NCBI GenBank assembly: GCA_013397455.1 | Contig: VYZB01000210.1 | Location: 907,164 to 971,163 of the forward strand | Source: Crotophaga sulcirostris | Taxonomy: Eukaryota > Chordata > Aves > Cuculiformes > Crotophagidae | Direction: 5' to 3' | Length of the DNA: 64,000 bases | Part shown: positions 1-10,735 of the stretch, piece after piece | Position numbering within the stretch: position 1 is the first letter of the stretch | How the letters are laid out: the number at the start of each line of letters is the position of its first letter | Notes under the pieces: model-generated | What the model saw: the letters and a program-made list of their open reading frames with translations, nothing else | Told to the model about the DNA's origin: nothing | The model's database searches: none | Position numbers and translations under genes: made by a program

Positions 1-704
1 CCTCATTTCTACCCTCATTGCCAGCAGAGGAGAAGAGAGGAGGAATGTTCTGAAAACCATCATCACCATCACATTCTTTTCCATCACTGGTTGTGTTTAC
101 CTCTGCAAGATCTGCTTCACAGGACGATGCAGGCAACACCTCATTTTGACTGTATTTATCTATGCCTGCATCACACCCATCACTTAACGATGACTTTGAT
201 TTGTTACACACGCTCTCAGCAACCCATTTTTCTTCAGAGCATTTCAGACTATTATCCTTATTAGAAGCAGTCTTGTTTTCTTCCCAAACGCTTAAGCTGT
301 CACAGTCATCCACAGGTGTCACATCACTTTTTGGGAAGCCACTGGTGTTGAAGTCAGCCGCCTCCTCCTCCAGAGCAGGAACCAATGCTTCTTCCTCATC
401 AGTATCATCTGGGAGGAAGTCATCATCGCTCAGCACGATGACAGTGATGGGGAGAACAAACACATCTGACTCTGAGGACACAAGAAGACAATGTGTTGTG
501 GTTTGAGTTAAATTAGAGTCAGTTTCCTGACTCTTAAACTCAGTCTCGTCCAAGTAGCTTTCAGAAAATGAAGTTGACTGTATGTTTTCAAACAACTTCT
601 CTCTAGAAGTGATAACACAGGGCACTGGTGTGCACAAAGGCCAAAGCTTACACTTACTACTGTAGTAACCAAGGCCAATCTTAGGCTGGCGAGAAAGGCA
701 GCAC
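1..704 (-). CDS. Partial exon of an unidentified acidic, Ser-rich protein
   Basis: On the minus strand one frame stays open for all 704 bases, about 234 codons, from position 704 to the window edge. It has few Met codons, so start-to-stop ORF finding misses it. The 5' end fits a splice acceptor (pyrimidine-rich stretch, then CTGCAG before 704), with one base completing a codon. The first residues are basic and Cys-rich (CCLSRQPKIGLGYYSSKCKL). The rest is acidic and Ser/Thr-rich, with an acidic core near residues 94-115 containing LSDDDFLPDDTDEEE. No enzyme domain, signal peptide or membrane segment is evident. The composition suggests a disordered, perhaps nuclear, protein. The KIGL...KCKLWPL stretch faintly recalls the GLS...KPLH motif of the RAD51AP1 C-terminus, too weakly to name it. 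The plus-strand reading frame at 162-506 is a shadow. I do not recognise the gene. Coding status is an inference from frame length and acceptor. Confidence 0.6.
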
Positions 705-1186
705 CTGCAGGCAGGGGTGGACAGGACAGGTGACCCCAAACTGACTAAGAAAGTATTTTATGCTGTATACATCATACTCTGTATTAACCTGAGAGATCAC
801 GAGGGTCTTGCTAACAATGGCCAATGTCCAGCAAGGACCTCGTCTGTCTCATTGCTCCTCATCCCAGATCCATGTGTTCCTGAATCCAGTTCTGGAGCTC
901 AGCTCCCTCGCAACCACGGACCCACTCCCTCGAGTCTGCTCTACAGCACTTGTGTCATATAGTCATTGATGGGTGGGGGCCTATTATCATATATTTGTAT
1001 ATGTTTTATTATTTTCTGATTATTTTCATTATTATTATTATTTCGTTAAAGCTGTAGCTTTAGTTTCCAACCCGCAAATCTTTTTCCTTTCCCTGGGGGT
1101 GGGGAAGAAGGGAACTGGTAGCCCAACTGCACGGTTTCAGCGGCTGAATCTAGCCGGGTCAGGGCTAAACCATGACACAATGTTCA
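705..1186. other. Probable intron of the acidic-protein gene, no feature seen
   Basis: This lies immediately 5' (minus strand) of the acceptor at 704. It ends in an AT-rich run (ATTATTATTATT near 1030-1045) and a G-rich stretch near 1095. No convincing exon is seen on either strand. Confidence 0.35.
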
Positions 1187-1650
1187 CAGAATCATAGAAC
1201 TGCTTGGTTGGAAAAGACCTTTGAGATCATTGAGTCCAGCCATACCTGACCACTACTAAACCAGATCCCTAAGCACTTTATCTACATGTCTTTTAAATAC
1301 CTGCAGGGACGGTGACTCCATCACCCCCCTGGGCAGCTTCTGGCAGTGCCTGAGAACCCTTCCAGTAAATAATTTTTTCCTAATATCCAATCTAAACTTC
1401 CCCTAGCACAAGTTTAGGCCATTTTGTCTCATCCCATCACTTGTTACATGGGAGACCAACACCCAACTCGCTACAACTTCCTTTCAGGCAACTGTAAAGA
1501 GCAATAAGTTCTCTCCCCTCGGCCTCTTTTTCTCCAGGCTAAACAATCCCTGTTCCCTCAGCCTCACAAGGCTCGTTCTCCAGCCCTTTCACCAGCTTTG
1601 CCACCCTGCTCTGGAAGGGCTCTGCTCCCCGCTTCCACGCTATGGGATTT
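1187..1650 (-). mobile_element. CR1 LINE 3' fragment
   Basis: Begins with the inverted CR1 tail (AGAATCATAGAA at 1187), followed by the conserved 3' end read in reverse: GTGACTCCATCACC, CCCTGGGCAGC, TTTTTCCTAATATCCAATCTAAAC and TTTCTCCAGGCTAAACAA. The element's sense strand is therefore minus. It is 5'-truncated near the CpG island and non-functional. Confidence 0.85.
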
Positions 1651-1879
1651 CCTGGGGTCCAGCTCAAAAAACCCATCTCCCACTCCCCTGGCTGCACCCC
1701 AGCTCTTCCCCTGAGCTTTTCCTCCTCTCCAATCTCTCCACGTCCCCGCTTGGGTTCCTGAGCTGGGCACATCCCGGGCTGCGAACCCTGCAGGAGCCTG
1801 GTGCGGGGGAAGCAGGGGCCCCATCTTGCCCTGTCCCCCCTCCCGCTCTCCCATCCTGTCCTCCTGTTCCCCAAACCCT

Positions 1880-2380
1880 GCCCAACGCGCAGGGCTTCTG
1901 GCCGCCCCCTTCCCGCAGAGCTGGGCGCTGGGAATGTCCCACTTCACCTCCTCCAGAAGGAAACATAAGGAGCCACCTCGCAGCGCGGGCTCCCGCCGCC
2001 CCTGCTCCCACTGCGCATGCTTAAAACCAACCGCCGCTCCCCCTCCCAGCCCACTTCACACCCCACCGCTGGGTTGCTCGCAGTGCGGCAGACACGCACC
2101 GCTGTCCTCCGCCTGCTCCGAACCGCCCTGTTGCACCGACATCTCCCAGCTCAGCTCAGCTCAGCTCCGCTCCAGCCGGGCGCTCTCCGCGCTCTAACCA
2201 AACAGCCCCGGGGTCTCCAAGGACGTCACAGTACTGCGCGTGCGCCGCGCGCGGTCTCCCCGCGACCGGCGGGGAGGGGGGAAGAGGGGGCTGCTGCCGC
2301 CTCCTGATTGGAGGGAGTGGCGGGGGGCGTGGCCTGAGGAGGGCGGGCGGGATGTCTGCCCCCCAACACCCGTAGGCGGG
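1880..2380. promoter_or_regulatory. CpG island, probable promoter of the minus-strand acidic-protein gene
   Basis: A CpG-rich, GC-rich block that contrasts with its AT-rich surroundings. Motifs seen: CTGCGCATGC near 2011 and CTGCGCGTGCG near 2234 (NRF1-like), GACGTCAC at 2222 (CRE-like), GATTGG at 2306-2311 (an inverted CCAAT box, so facing minus-strand transcription), and a (CAGCT)n run at 2147-2167. A minus-strand ATG at 2011 leads into a possible splice donor GAG|GTGAAG near 1946, but its phase does not join directly to the exon at 704, so at least one exon is unaccounted for. Promoter function and direction are inferred. Confidence 0.5.
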
Positions 2381-2431
2381 AGATGTACTTGTGCCAGGGT
2401 GTCAGCGCGGGGATGGAGTGACAGGCGCGTT

Positions 2432-3370
2432 AAGGTTGGGAAAGGCCTCTAAGATCATCCAGTCCAACCATCAACACAAGACCAACATGCCCACTAAAAC
2501 ATGTCCCGAAGCACCGCACCTACACGTTTTCTGGACACCTCCAGGGATGGTGACTCCGCCACTCCCCTGGGCAGCCTGTTTCAGTGCTTCACTGCTCTTC
2601 CAGTAAATATTTTTTCCTAATATCCAATCTAAACCTCCCCTAGCACAGGTTGAGGCCATTTTGTCTCATCCTATCACTTGTTACATGGGAGAAGAGACCA
2701 ACGCACACCTCACTACAACCTCCTTTCAGGCAGTTGTAAAGAGCAGTAAGGTCTCCCCTCAGCCTCCTTTTCTGCAGGCTAAATAATCCCAGTTCCCTCG
2801 ATACAGTGGAATGTTACAGCTAAGAATAATGATAGAAAGGAGGAAGGCAGAGGAAAGCATAAGGTGGCAACGACTGGAAGAAGGGAGGGGGAGGCTGACA
2901 CCAAACCCATAGCATGGGGAATGGGGGGACATTGTGTAAACTGGATGAATAAGAAATGAAAAGAACAAGGTTGAGAAAAACTGCTCGCATCAATGATTTC
3001 CCTGGACTAATTGTAATAACTTGTTCCCTTTTCAATAATGTAGTGAATATGCAGAGATGTACTCTTTAAATACCAATCTCGTTAAGGAATCGGTGAGCAG
3101 TGCTTTTTGGAATTATCCAACCTGTGCCCGACATCGCAATAAACACACCTGCTTTATAACTCTGTCAGTTGTAGAGTTTGTTTCCTCACGTCACCCTCAC
3201 CCACTTCCCGTAACCCTTGTGCTCCAGACCCTTCATCGCCTTCGTTGCCCTTCTCAGAACACGTTCCAGCAAATAAATGTCCTTCTTGTACTGAGGGGCC
3301 CAAAACTGAACACAGGATTCGAGGTGCAGCCATAGTACAGGGATCACTTCCCTACTCCCGCTGGCCAGAG
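2432..3370 (-). mobile_element. CR1 LINE fragment split by a 394-bp insert
   Basis: The 3' part lies at 2432-2799 and the more 5' part resumes at 3194-3370. Compared with the uninterrupted copy at 10183-10735, the two halves join cleanly at the motif CCCTC, which occurs on both sides of the insert (2795-2799 and 3194-3198). The second half holds the CR1 segment TGCTCCAGACCCTTC...GGGGCCCAAAACTGAACACAGGATT. Sense strand is minus. Confidence 0.8.
2800..3193 (+). mobile_element. Insert inside a CR1, probable solo LTR of an endogenous retrovirus
   Basis: The insert is bounded by a 5-bp direct repeat CCCTC in the host CR1, as expected of an integrase target duplication. Near its right end it has LTR-like features in order: a TATA-like CTCTTTAAATA near 3061, a polyadenylation signal AATAAA at 3138-3143, and a terminal CA at 3193. 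No internal viral gene is present, which fits LTR-LTR recombination. The left end begins GATACAGTGG rather than TG (a TG lies 12 bp in), so the exact left boundary or class is uncertain. Confidence 0.55.
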
Positions 3371-3371
3371 C

Positions 3372-3890
3372 ATTTCACAGAAACATGGAATGGTCTGGTT
3401 TGAAAGGGACCTTAAAAATCATCCACTTCCAAACCCCCTGCTGTGGACAGAGACACCTCCCACCAGACCAGGCTGCTCCAGGCCCATCCAACCTGGCCTT
3501 GAACACCTCCAGGGATGGGGCAGCCACCACGTCCCTGGGCAACCTGTGCCAGGGCCTCACCACCTTCATTGTGAAGAATTTCTTCCTAAGGTCTAATCTT
3601 AATCTTCCCCCTCCCAGTTTAAAGCCATTGCCCCTTATCCTATCACTACTTGCCCTTGTAAAAAGTCCCTCCCCAGCTTTCCTGTAGCTCCTTCAGGTAC
3701 TGGAGGCTGCTCTAAGGTCTCCCTGGAGCTTTCTCTTCTCCAGGCTGAACAACCCCACCTCTCAGCCTGTCCTCACAGCAGAGGTGCTCCAGCCCTCTGA
3801 TCATCTTTGTGCTTCTCCTCTGGACTTGCTCACAGTATTGTATCACTGCCTCAGGTTGTGATCCCAGGACCTATGCTGCTAGAAGGTTCC
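3372..3890 (-). mobile_element. CR1 LINE 3' fragment
   Basis: Reverse-oriented CR1 3' end starting CACAGAAACATGGAATGGTCTG, then CACCTCCAGGGATGGGGCAG, CCTGGGCAACCTGTGCCAG and TCTCCAGGCTGAACAACCCC. It abuts the older split CR1, so three repeat units lie head to tail at 2.4-3.9 kb. Confidence 0.85.
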
Positions 3891-6800
3891 CAGTTTTTTT
3901 CATTTTTCAGGCTTTTTGCTCATTAATCATTTCTCCAAGAGTGTGGCACATTCAGCCATTTCTAGAAGAGGAATTTGCCCTATTTCCTATCTTCTTCCCT
4001 TCCTGCCCCCCCTTCCCCTCAAAAAAAACATGTCAGGGCTTAAATACAGGCCTTAACTTTGCTTTACTTCCTGGCACAGGTGCAACTGGCATCCTTTTAT
4101 TTTTTATATTAACAGGCAGGTGTTGTGTATGTAGGCCAGTACTGCTTTGGGTTGAATTAAAGTAAAAGTGTAACATTTAACATACAGCAGTGTTTGATTA
4201 AGTCTGATCAAAACAAGCATGGATAACAGGTAAATGCAATGACAAGGTGTAACTTTCTCTATCCAGTTAAAAATCAACTAAATCCCTGCTAACTTTGGCA
4301 CATAGCCAGTCATTTTTTGCAAAAATTTCTTTTAGGTGCACAGAAATGGTATAGCCAGAGAGCTAAAAGAGGGTGGAGAAAGGCAGTACCACCCAAAGCT
4401 AAATATGTGGTTTCTTCTAAGTTTGTCTACTGTACTTTTTTTTGTCTTCTGTGAATGCTAGCCAGGTGTATAAGAGGCAGAGTGTTTTTCTTGTATATAC
4501 AAGTATGCTGGTAGCCTTCATTCTAGGAGCCTTTATTTTTAAGATAAGGTGTCTTTTCCAAAATGCAGGGCTGCCGCCCCCTTCTAACAGAAGATAGCAT
4601 GAAACTCCAGGACAGTTAGAATTAATAACTGAAATACCCATGTTTCTCCTGCTTTTATACCTAGAAACATTGGCTCAGGTTGTGAAACGCAGGTGGCACT
4701 GTTATATTTTCAAACTGAAGTGAGAAAACCTCTTGCTAAGTGTATTGTCAAAGCCCTCCTAACCCTGAGCATTAAATGAGGCAAAGATGAGAAGAATATT
4801 GGCTTCTGTGTTTCACTTCTCAGAGAAAGAAGACTTGTTGATACTCCAGGCTGGGTGAAGCACATGCGAGGGTAAGCAGAATGTCTTGCCTGTACCTTTT
4901 CCTGCCACAGCAATCCATAGACGACCTTCTTTTTCCTCCTATACAAAAAAAAATAAAGTGACTTTTCTCCTCTTGCCAGAACCGTCAAATTCTCCACAAG
5001 AGGGCTCTGCGGCCGCGGCTTTGCTTCGTGGCCGGGCTCTGCGACAACAGAACCTTTTCAGATACATGAGACATCACAAATAATTCTGACCATGTTCAGC
5101 TGGTCCAGAGCATTGCTTGTGGAAAGGCGGGCAGATATTATCTGAATTTCAAGTAGAAATTAAGGAGGAAAAAAATACATCTTCTCAGTTGTAATTATCA
5201 AACCTAATGGAGAGGTAATATCCCGCACATTTGTTATTTCCCTTTCATAGGTGACTTTAAAAAGCACAAACCCCAGCTGTCTAAAAGATATTAAAATGCA
5301 AGAAATCCTTTGTGAATAGCATTTCTTTTCTGGCTGTGAGTCACGTCTGAATTGTCAGTGATGTAAATGCTGATTTCTTGTAGCGATTTGCATCTCCGCC
5401 ATTTGCTGAATCTTTTGTTTTCCCAGAGCTAGTTCCAAATTTGCATTTTAAAAGTGTAAGGGTTAACAGCTGAAAAGGATGGCACAACTCAGACAGCTGG
5501 TGTTTCTTGGAACGGTGGATCTGTATCTAAGAAAATGCAGATAATGAGGATAACAAGAATTTAAGTGGAAATATTTTAGTTGTTCATGTATTCTCACTGG
5601 AAGGAGATAAATATCTGTTTCCATTCTTTCTTTTCTAAAGCATAAACTTTTAAACAGTCTTATTTGGAAAATAGCTCCACCACAAAAAAATCTGCAAAAA
5701 TCTGTGCAGACTTTACAAAACTGTGACAGGCCCTTTTCCAAGAAGTTAAATCTTTCCACTCTTAAAGTAATAAACTACGTTTTTTTTATTAGACTCTCAG
5801 CCTAGTCCTTGATGCTGCCATCCAGGAAATAAAAGATATCGTGCAATGGCTGAAGAATAAATTTAGCCTATGAAAAGTGAGTTTGAGGAATTATTAAGCT
5901 GCCTTTCCTTACCTACCATTTCCAAACCATGTTGTGCAAATTCAACTTGCAGAGGAGTTACAGAAATGTGCCTGCAGCAGTGCTTGTGCTCCTACTCCAG
6001 TACGGGAAAAAAAAGAGTTGTGGAAAGCATCTTGTGAGGAATCTCTGTGACTCCTGCATCTCTACCTTCTAACTGTGTGACAAATCTGACAGAAAGAGGG
6101 CATCTTCGGATCCACTGTTAGCTGGAGGAGGAGTTGATGCTAATTATTAATAGCCAAAGGTCTTTATTGATGAGCTTCGATTATGAGTATCAGTGCATGT
6201 GTGTCTTGGCCAAGGAATGTTCCTATGGTGTCCTTGACAGCAGTGACAGAAACAGGAAAATGCATTTCAAATATTATGCTTTTGAAAAATGCACTTTAAG
6301 AAAAAACAACCCAACAACCTGCAAGATAAAAATCAAACTTTGATTTGTACTGAAACTTTTTCTGCACTGATTAACAGTCAGATGTGCATCTTGTATTTAT
6401 GAAAGATAATAAGTTTTGTAAACAATATGGGACATATTGGACACTACGAGAAACTGAGGTATCCCAAATAAAGTGTAATTATTTGAAGTATGGATTTTCA
6501 ACATCTCTGGAGCCCAAAAAGGTTGGCCCAGATTTATCTCAACTTGGTGTTGACCTGAAATGCATGACTTGCGAATGCAGTCACCCTAGGCTGCTTCTAC
6601 AGCAGTGTTTTTTACCCTCAGCAATCCGGTGCTGTAGGTCAGAAGGGCCTGTAACAGCGATTCCTTAAGGACTTGTATCAGGATGCTTCAGTTTGCCAGA
6701 CAGAGCTCTGTAGCTGCAAGAGGGAACATTAAGGCTTCTGCAAGCTGAAGAAGGTTGAAAAACATTGCTGTACAGTGCGAGCAAAGGTGAGGTTCTCTAG

Positions 6801-9800
6801 TGATTGCCTAGACTGAATCACATTTTAGAATGTGTCTGTCTTGAGTATAGAAAAACCTATGGAAATCACTCTCCTAATATGCAAGCTTTGACTGCAAGAC
6901 TAAAATGAGGTGGAGTACATGTGGCCCTCTACCTGTTGTCTGTTTGCACAGTAGCTTTCTTGGTGAAGTGTAGTCTGATTATAACCTCTAAGTGCTGCTG
7001 CTGTGTAAATATTATTATTGCAGCAGTGCACATGCCACTTTGAATTTCATGCTCCTGATTCCATTTCTATTAGTCATTATCACTCACAAAGGTACCAGCA
7101 GAACCTGTTTGTAAATGCTGGCAGATGGCAATACAAGTCCTTTCCTAGGCATTACAATGTATAGTTTAAAACCTCAAGACAAATAACATTTGTAGATACT
7201 TTCAGATTGTTATCTGGCCACAAACATCCACTGCTTATAGTAATTTCAGCTAAACCTTTAGGGGTGGCACGTAACAAGATATCAAGCTAGAAATATCTTA
7301 GTTGAACAAAAAGCCTGAAAGCCCAGGGATAAAAGATAACACCATGTTCAGTCCAGGGAGAGTCATAGATTGTTCTTAGGAAAATCATGGAAGAGCAGTT
7401 ATGGTCTGGCAATCATGATAGGAAAAGTGGTAGCTGAATACAAATCCAGCTGGAAAAAGCATAGAAACAGGTTAGATGAGTCGAGAATGAAATCATTATC
7501 AGCTAATGTAAAGAGGGAAAATATCTCTAGAAAAGTTTGGCCAGCATGGTATCTGCTGTGTTAGGACTGAGAGCCACAATGACTGAGAGCTTTTTAAGAG
7601 TCAGGATGTTGCAGTAACAAACCAAGACTTAGTAACTAAATGGCTACTTTTATTGTAAAACCTGCTAGGTTGATTTTCTCTTTTGCACACTGCCATTGAG
7701 TCTGGGTTTGTGTGTGAGGTTTGTGTGTGAGGTTTGTGTGTGAGGTTTGTGTGTGAGGTTTTTTTTCTTTACAAACAATTTCACTAAAGTCTGTTCCAGA
7801 GGGAAAAGAAGAAAACACATCAGTGAGGAGCTGGTCATGGACAAAGAACTGGGCAACACTTAGGGGAAGAACCTTCTAACACCAAACGCTCACAGACAGA
7901 TGCAGCTGGGGGTTGAGATACTCACATGAAATCCCCAGTGCACTCTTCTTTTCAATACTTTCTGACCCAAGCTTGTCATTCATTTCACTTTGAACTTGTT
8001 GCATCTGTATGACTAGGGAAGAAATTCAGTCTTATGGTTAGAGCGTAGGAAGTTTGATTTCCACTCCTGAATTTTGTGAAAGTTTTGTATTGTTTTGCAA
8101 AGTGCTTCAATTTCTTCACATTACTTAAATTCAACAGTACAGCTCTTGGTAACTGGAAACAGAGTTTGATTTGTTAACATACACAGCATTTCCCTAAATC
8201 AGGAGCCAAATAGATCTAAGGTAGAACTCAGGAAAACCTGGAAATACACAGCCCTTTCTCTGGTAAATTGAGCATGGGCCATTCTGCTGAATTTGCTCTT
8301 TCTCTCTCCCTGCAGTTATACCTTTCTGATGCAAAAGACAGAGAATCTCTGCAAACAAGGACACCAATCTGAGAAATTCTGAATCAAAGGACTGCCTCTT
8401 ATAAAGCCACACTTAGAGACTAGTCTGATACCAAAGTTGCTATTCTTGAAGGTATGCAGAAAGATCTAATAACACGCTAAAAACTAAGTGTTGTTTTCTG
8501 TTTTGATCTGAAAAATTAGCAAAAATTTCTATGTTCTGGGGTTTGTTGCATTTGGAGAGAGGAACAACAAATATTTCTGCCATGCAGTCCTGGTTGCAGC
8601 CTTTTTCCTAGAAAGGAGGGAGTCCTTGAGGTTCTCTTTCTTAAATAGTTTCTGAAATGCGTAAGCCATCCACTTCCCTTCATCTCTTGCCCATGTTCTG
8701 CAAGAAACATCGCGGAACCTGCTCTTCTCTCCGCTCTTATTTCTATTCTTTTACAGTTTTCTTTCCCTTTTTTCTACCTGTCATTTTTTTTTTTTTGCAT
8801 TCATCAGATTCTCATCTTGCCTTCTGCTCTCTTTCCCTGTTCTTTTGCTCCGAAACCTTTTCTCTCCCAGTGTTACCGTCATTTTTCAGAAATCTACATT
8901 TGGCTCAGTTCACACCTTTTTTTGTGCGATAGGGGACTCTTGACAATTCCTTCTGCTATCTCTATCACTGATCAGCACTTTTAGTGACCTGCAGCATCTT
9001 GGAGAAATCTTTACAGGGAAAGCCCTGCTCAGTCCCAGTGACCCCAAGGTGGATGTGCCTACTGCTCCAGGGGGTGGTGGGAAAAGGAGCTGTTCTTGGA
9101 GAAGCTCAGTGCCAGCACACTGGACAATACAGCTGTCAAACTAAGTTTCTCCTGAGCATGTATCAACTAATTTTTCTGGGGGCTCCAAGCTGTGTCACGT
9201 TTGGGAAAACGATGAAAACAGCCAAAGACACACCATTGTCCCCAGGGTTACATGTGTGGCTTGATTTCAAGTTCCTCATTCAAAGCACAGAAATGCTAGA
9301 GCTTTTCAACAGTAGTGTGTGACTGATTGTATTTTTTTATTATTTTACATACACAAAATATTTCTTAATGTTGGTCTTGGAAATTGCTGAGATTTTTAAT
9401 TGAACCTTTCTGAAAAAATGTCAGTGTGAAACAAATGTGGCAAAGGTAATTTCAGCTTGAAAGTTCCAGCAAAGCAAGCCTTTATTTTGGAAAGTGTGAG
9501 GAAATCTTAATATAGGATATTGGTGCCTTTGCCTTTGATAATAATTTGAAAACTGAACATTAAAATCCTGACAGTTTAACAGAGAGTAATGAGCCATCGC
9601 TTGTCAAAAATAATATTGCAGGAAAAGCTGTTTGGGAAAGCAAGTGCCTGTGAATTGACAAGGTTAATTAAAAAAATACGTGTATTTCTGCCAAATTGTC
9701 AGTTGCTGGGTAACCCACAGCTGAAGGAGAGTGCATTTGCTTAATGGAAGGAATTTAATGATTTACCATCTGTGTGAAGTTTTCTTCAGTGGAGTGTGTA

Positions 9801-10182
9801 AGACTAAAATACATGTTGTATAGACAAGAAACAACCAGCTTTGTTGGTGGAGTTCAGGTTATGATGAAGACATGAGGCTTATTCAAGGTACCTGCACATA
9901 GGTAGGTGCCCTGGGTGGACTGAGAATCCCTAGACTACCCCGCTAGTTCATCTGCTGCTGATCTAGGGGAAGCAGGTGTCCTGATTGTGTCATATTGGCC
10001 GTGTCACAGAGCATTTAAAACAGTGCTAGAAGTCCATCTATGAACTGACTCAAGTCCTTAAAATGAGATTGATCTACAAATTCAGAGACCTGAACCGTGT
10101 GTGTCTACAGGTGCAGCAGATGTCTAAGCTCCTGTTAGAGACAGTAGACCCTAGGAAGTAATTAAGCTCATCAGCCACTACA
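3891..10182. other. Gene-free stretch
   Basis: About 6.3 kb of AT-rich sequence with only short chance ORFs and no recognisable protein, RNA gene or long repeat. Apart from a short minisatellite (7706-7757) and homopolymer runs such as poly-T near 8788, nothing is evident. Conserved non-coding elements could be present but cannot be judged from one sequence. Confidence 0.5.
7706..7757 (+). repeat. 13-bp minisatellite, four perfect copies
   Basis: Unit GTTTGTGTGTGAG is repeated exactly four times and followed by a poly-T tract. Confidence 0.9.
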
Positions 10183-10735
10183 GACATGGCTTCGTTACTT
10201 TAACATGTCCAGAATTGCCACGTCTACACATATTTTGAACAGCTCCAGGGATGAAGACTCCACTCCTGGGCAGCCTGTTCCAATGCTTCACCACTCTTCC
10301 AGTAAAGAAATTTTTCCTAATATCCAATCTGAACCTCCTCTGGCACAACTTGAGGCCGTTTCCTCTCGTCCTATCACTTGTTACCTGGGAGAAGAGAGCA
10401 ATACCCACCTCACTACAACCTCCTTTCAGATAGTTGTAGAGAGCGATGAGGTCTCCCCTCAGCCTTATTTTCTCCAGATTAAACAGCACCAGTTCCCTCA
10501 GCTGCACCTCGTAAGACCTGTGCTCCAGACCCTTCACCCTTGTAGCTGCCCTTCTCTGGATCTGCTCCAGCAAATCAATGTCTTTGTAGTGAGGGGCTCA
10601 AAACTGAACACAGGATTTCAGATGCAGCCTCACCAGTGCCGAGTACAGGGGGACAATCACTTCCCTACTTCTGCTGGCCACACCATTTCTGATACAAGCC
10701 AGGATGTTGTTGGCCTTCATGGCCATCTAGAAACA
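10183..10735 (-). mobile_element. CR1 LINE 3' fragment (about 550 bp)
   Basis: Minus-strand translation at 10178-10573 gives the C-terminal end of the CR1 reverse-transcriptase protein ([19 protein letters not shown], later [12 protein letters not shown]), with stops and frame breaks. A useful local reference for the split copy at 2432-3370. Confidence 0.9.

Noticed and set aside
162..506. Plus-strand ORF of 114 residues
   Set aside because: Antisense shadow of the much longer minus-strand open frame (1-704). Its Ser-rich composition comes from the reverse of acidic codons.
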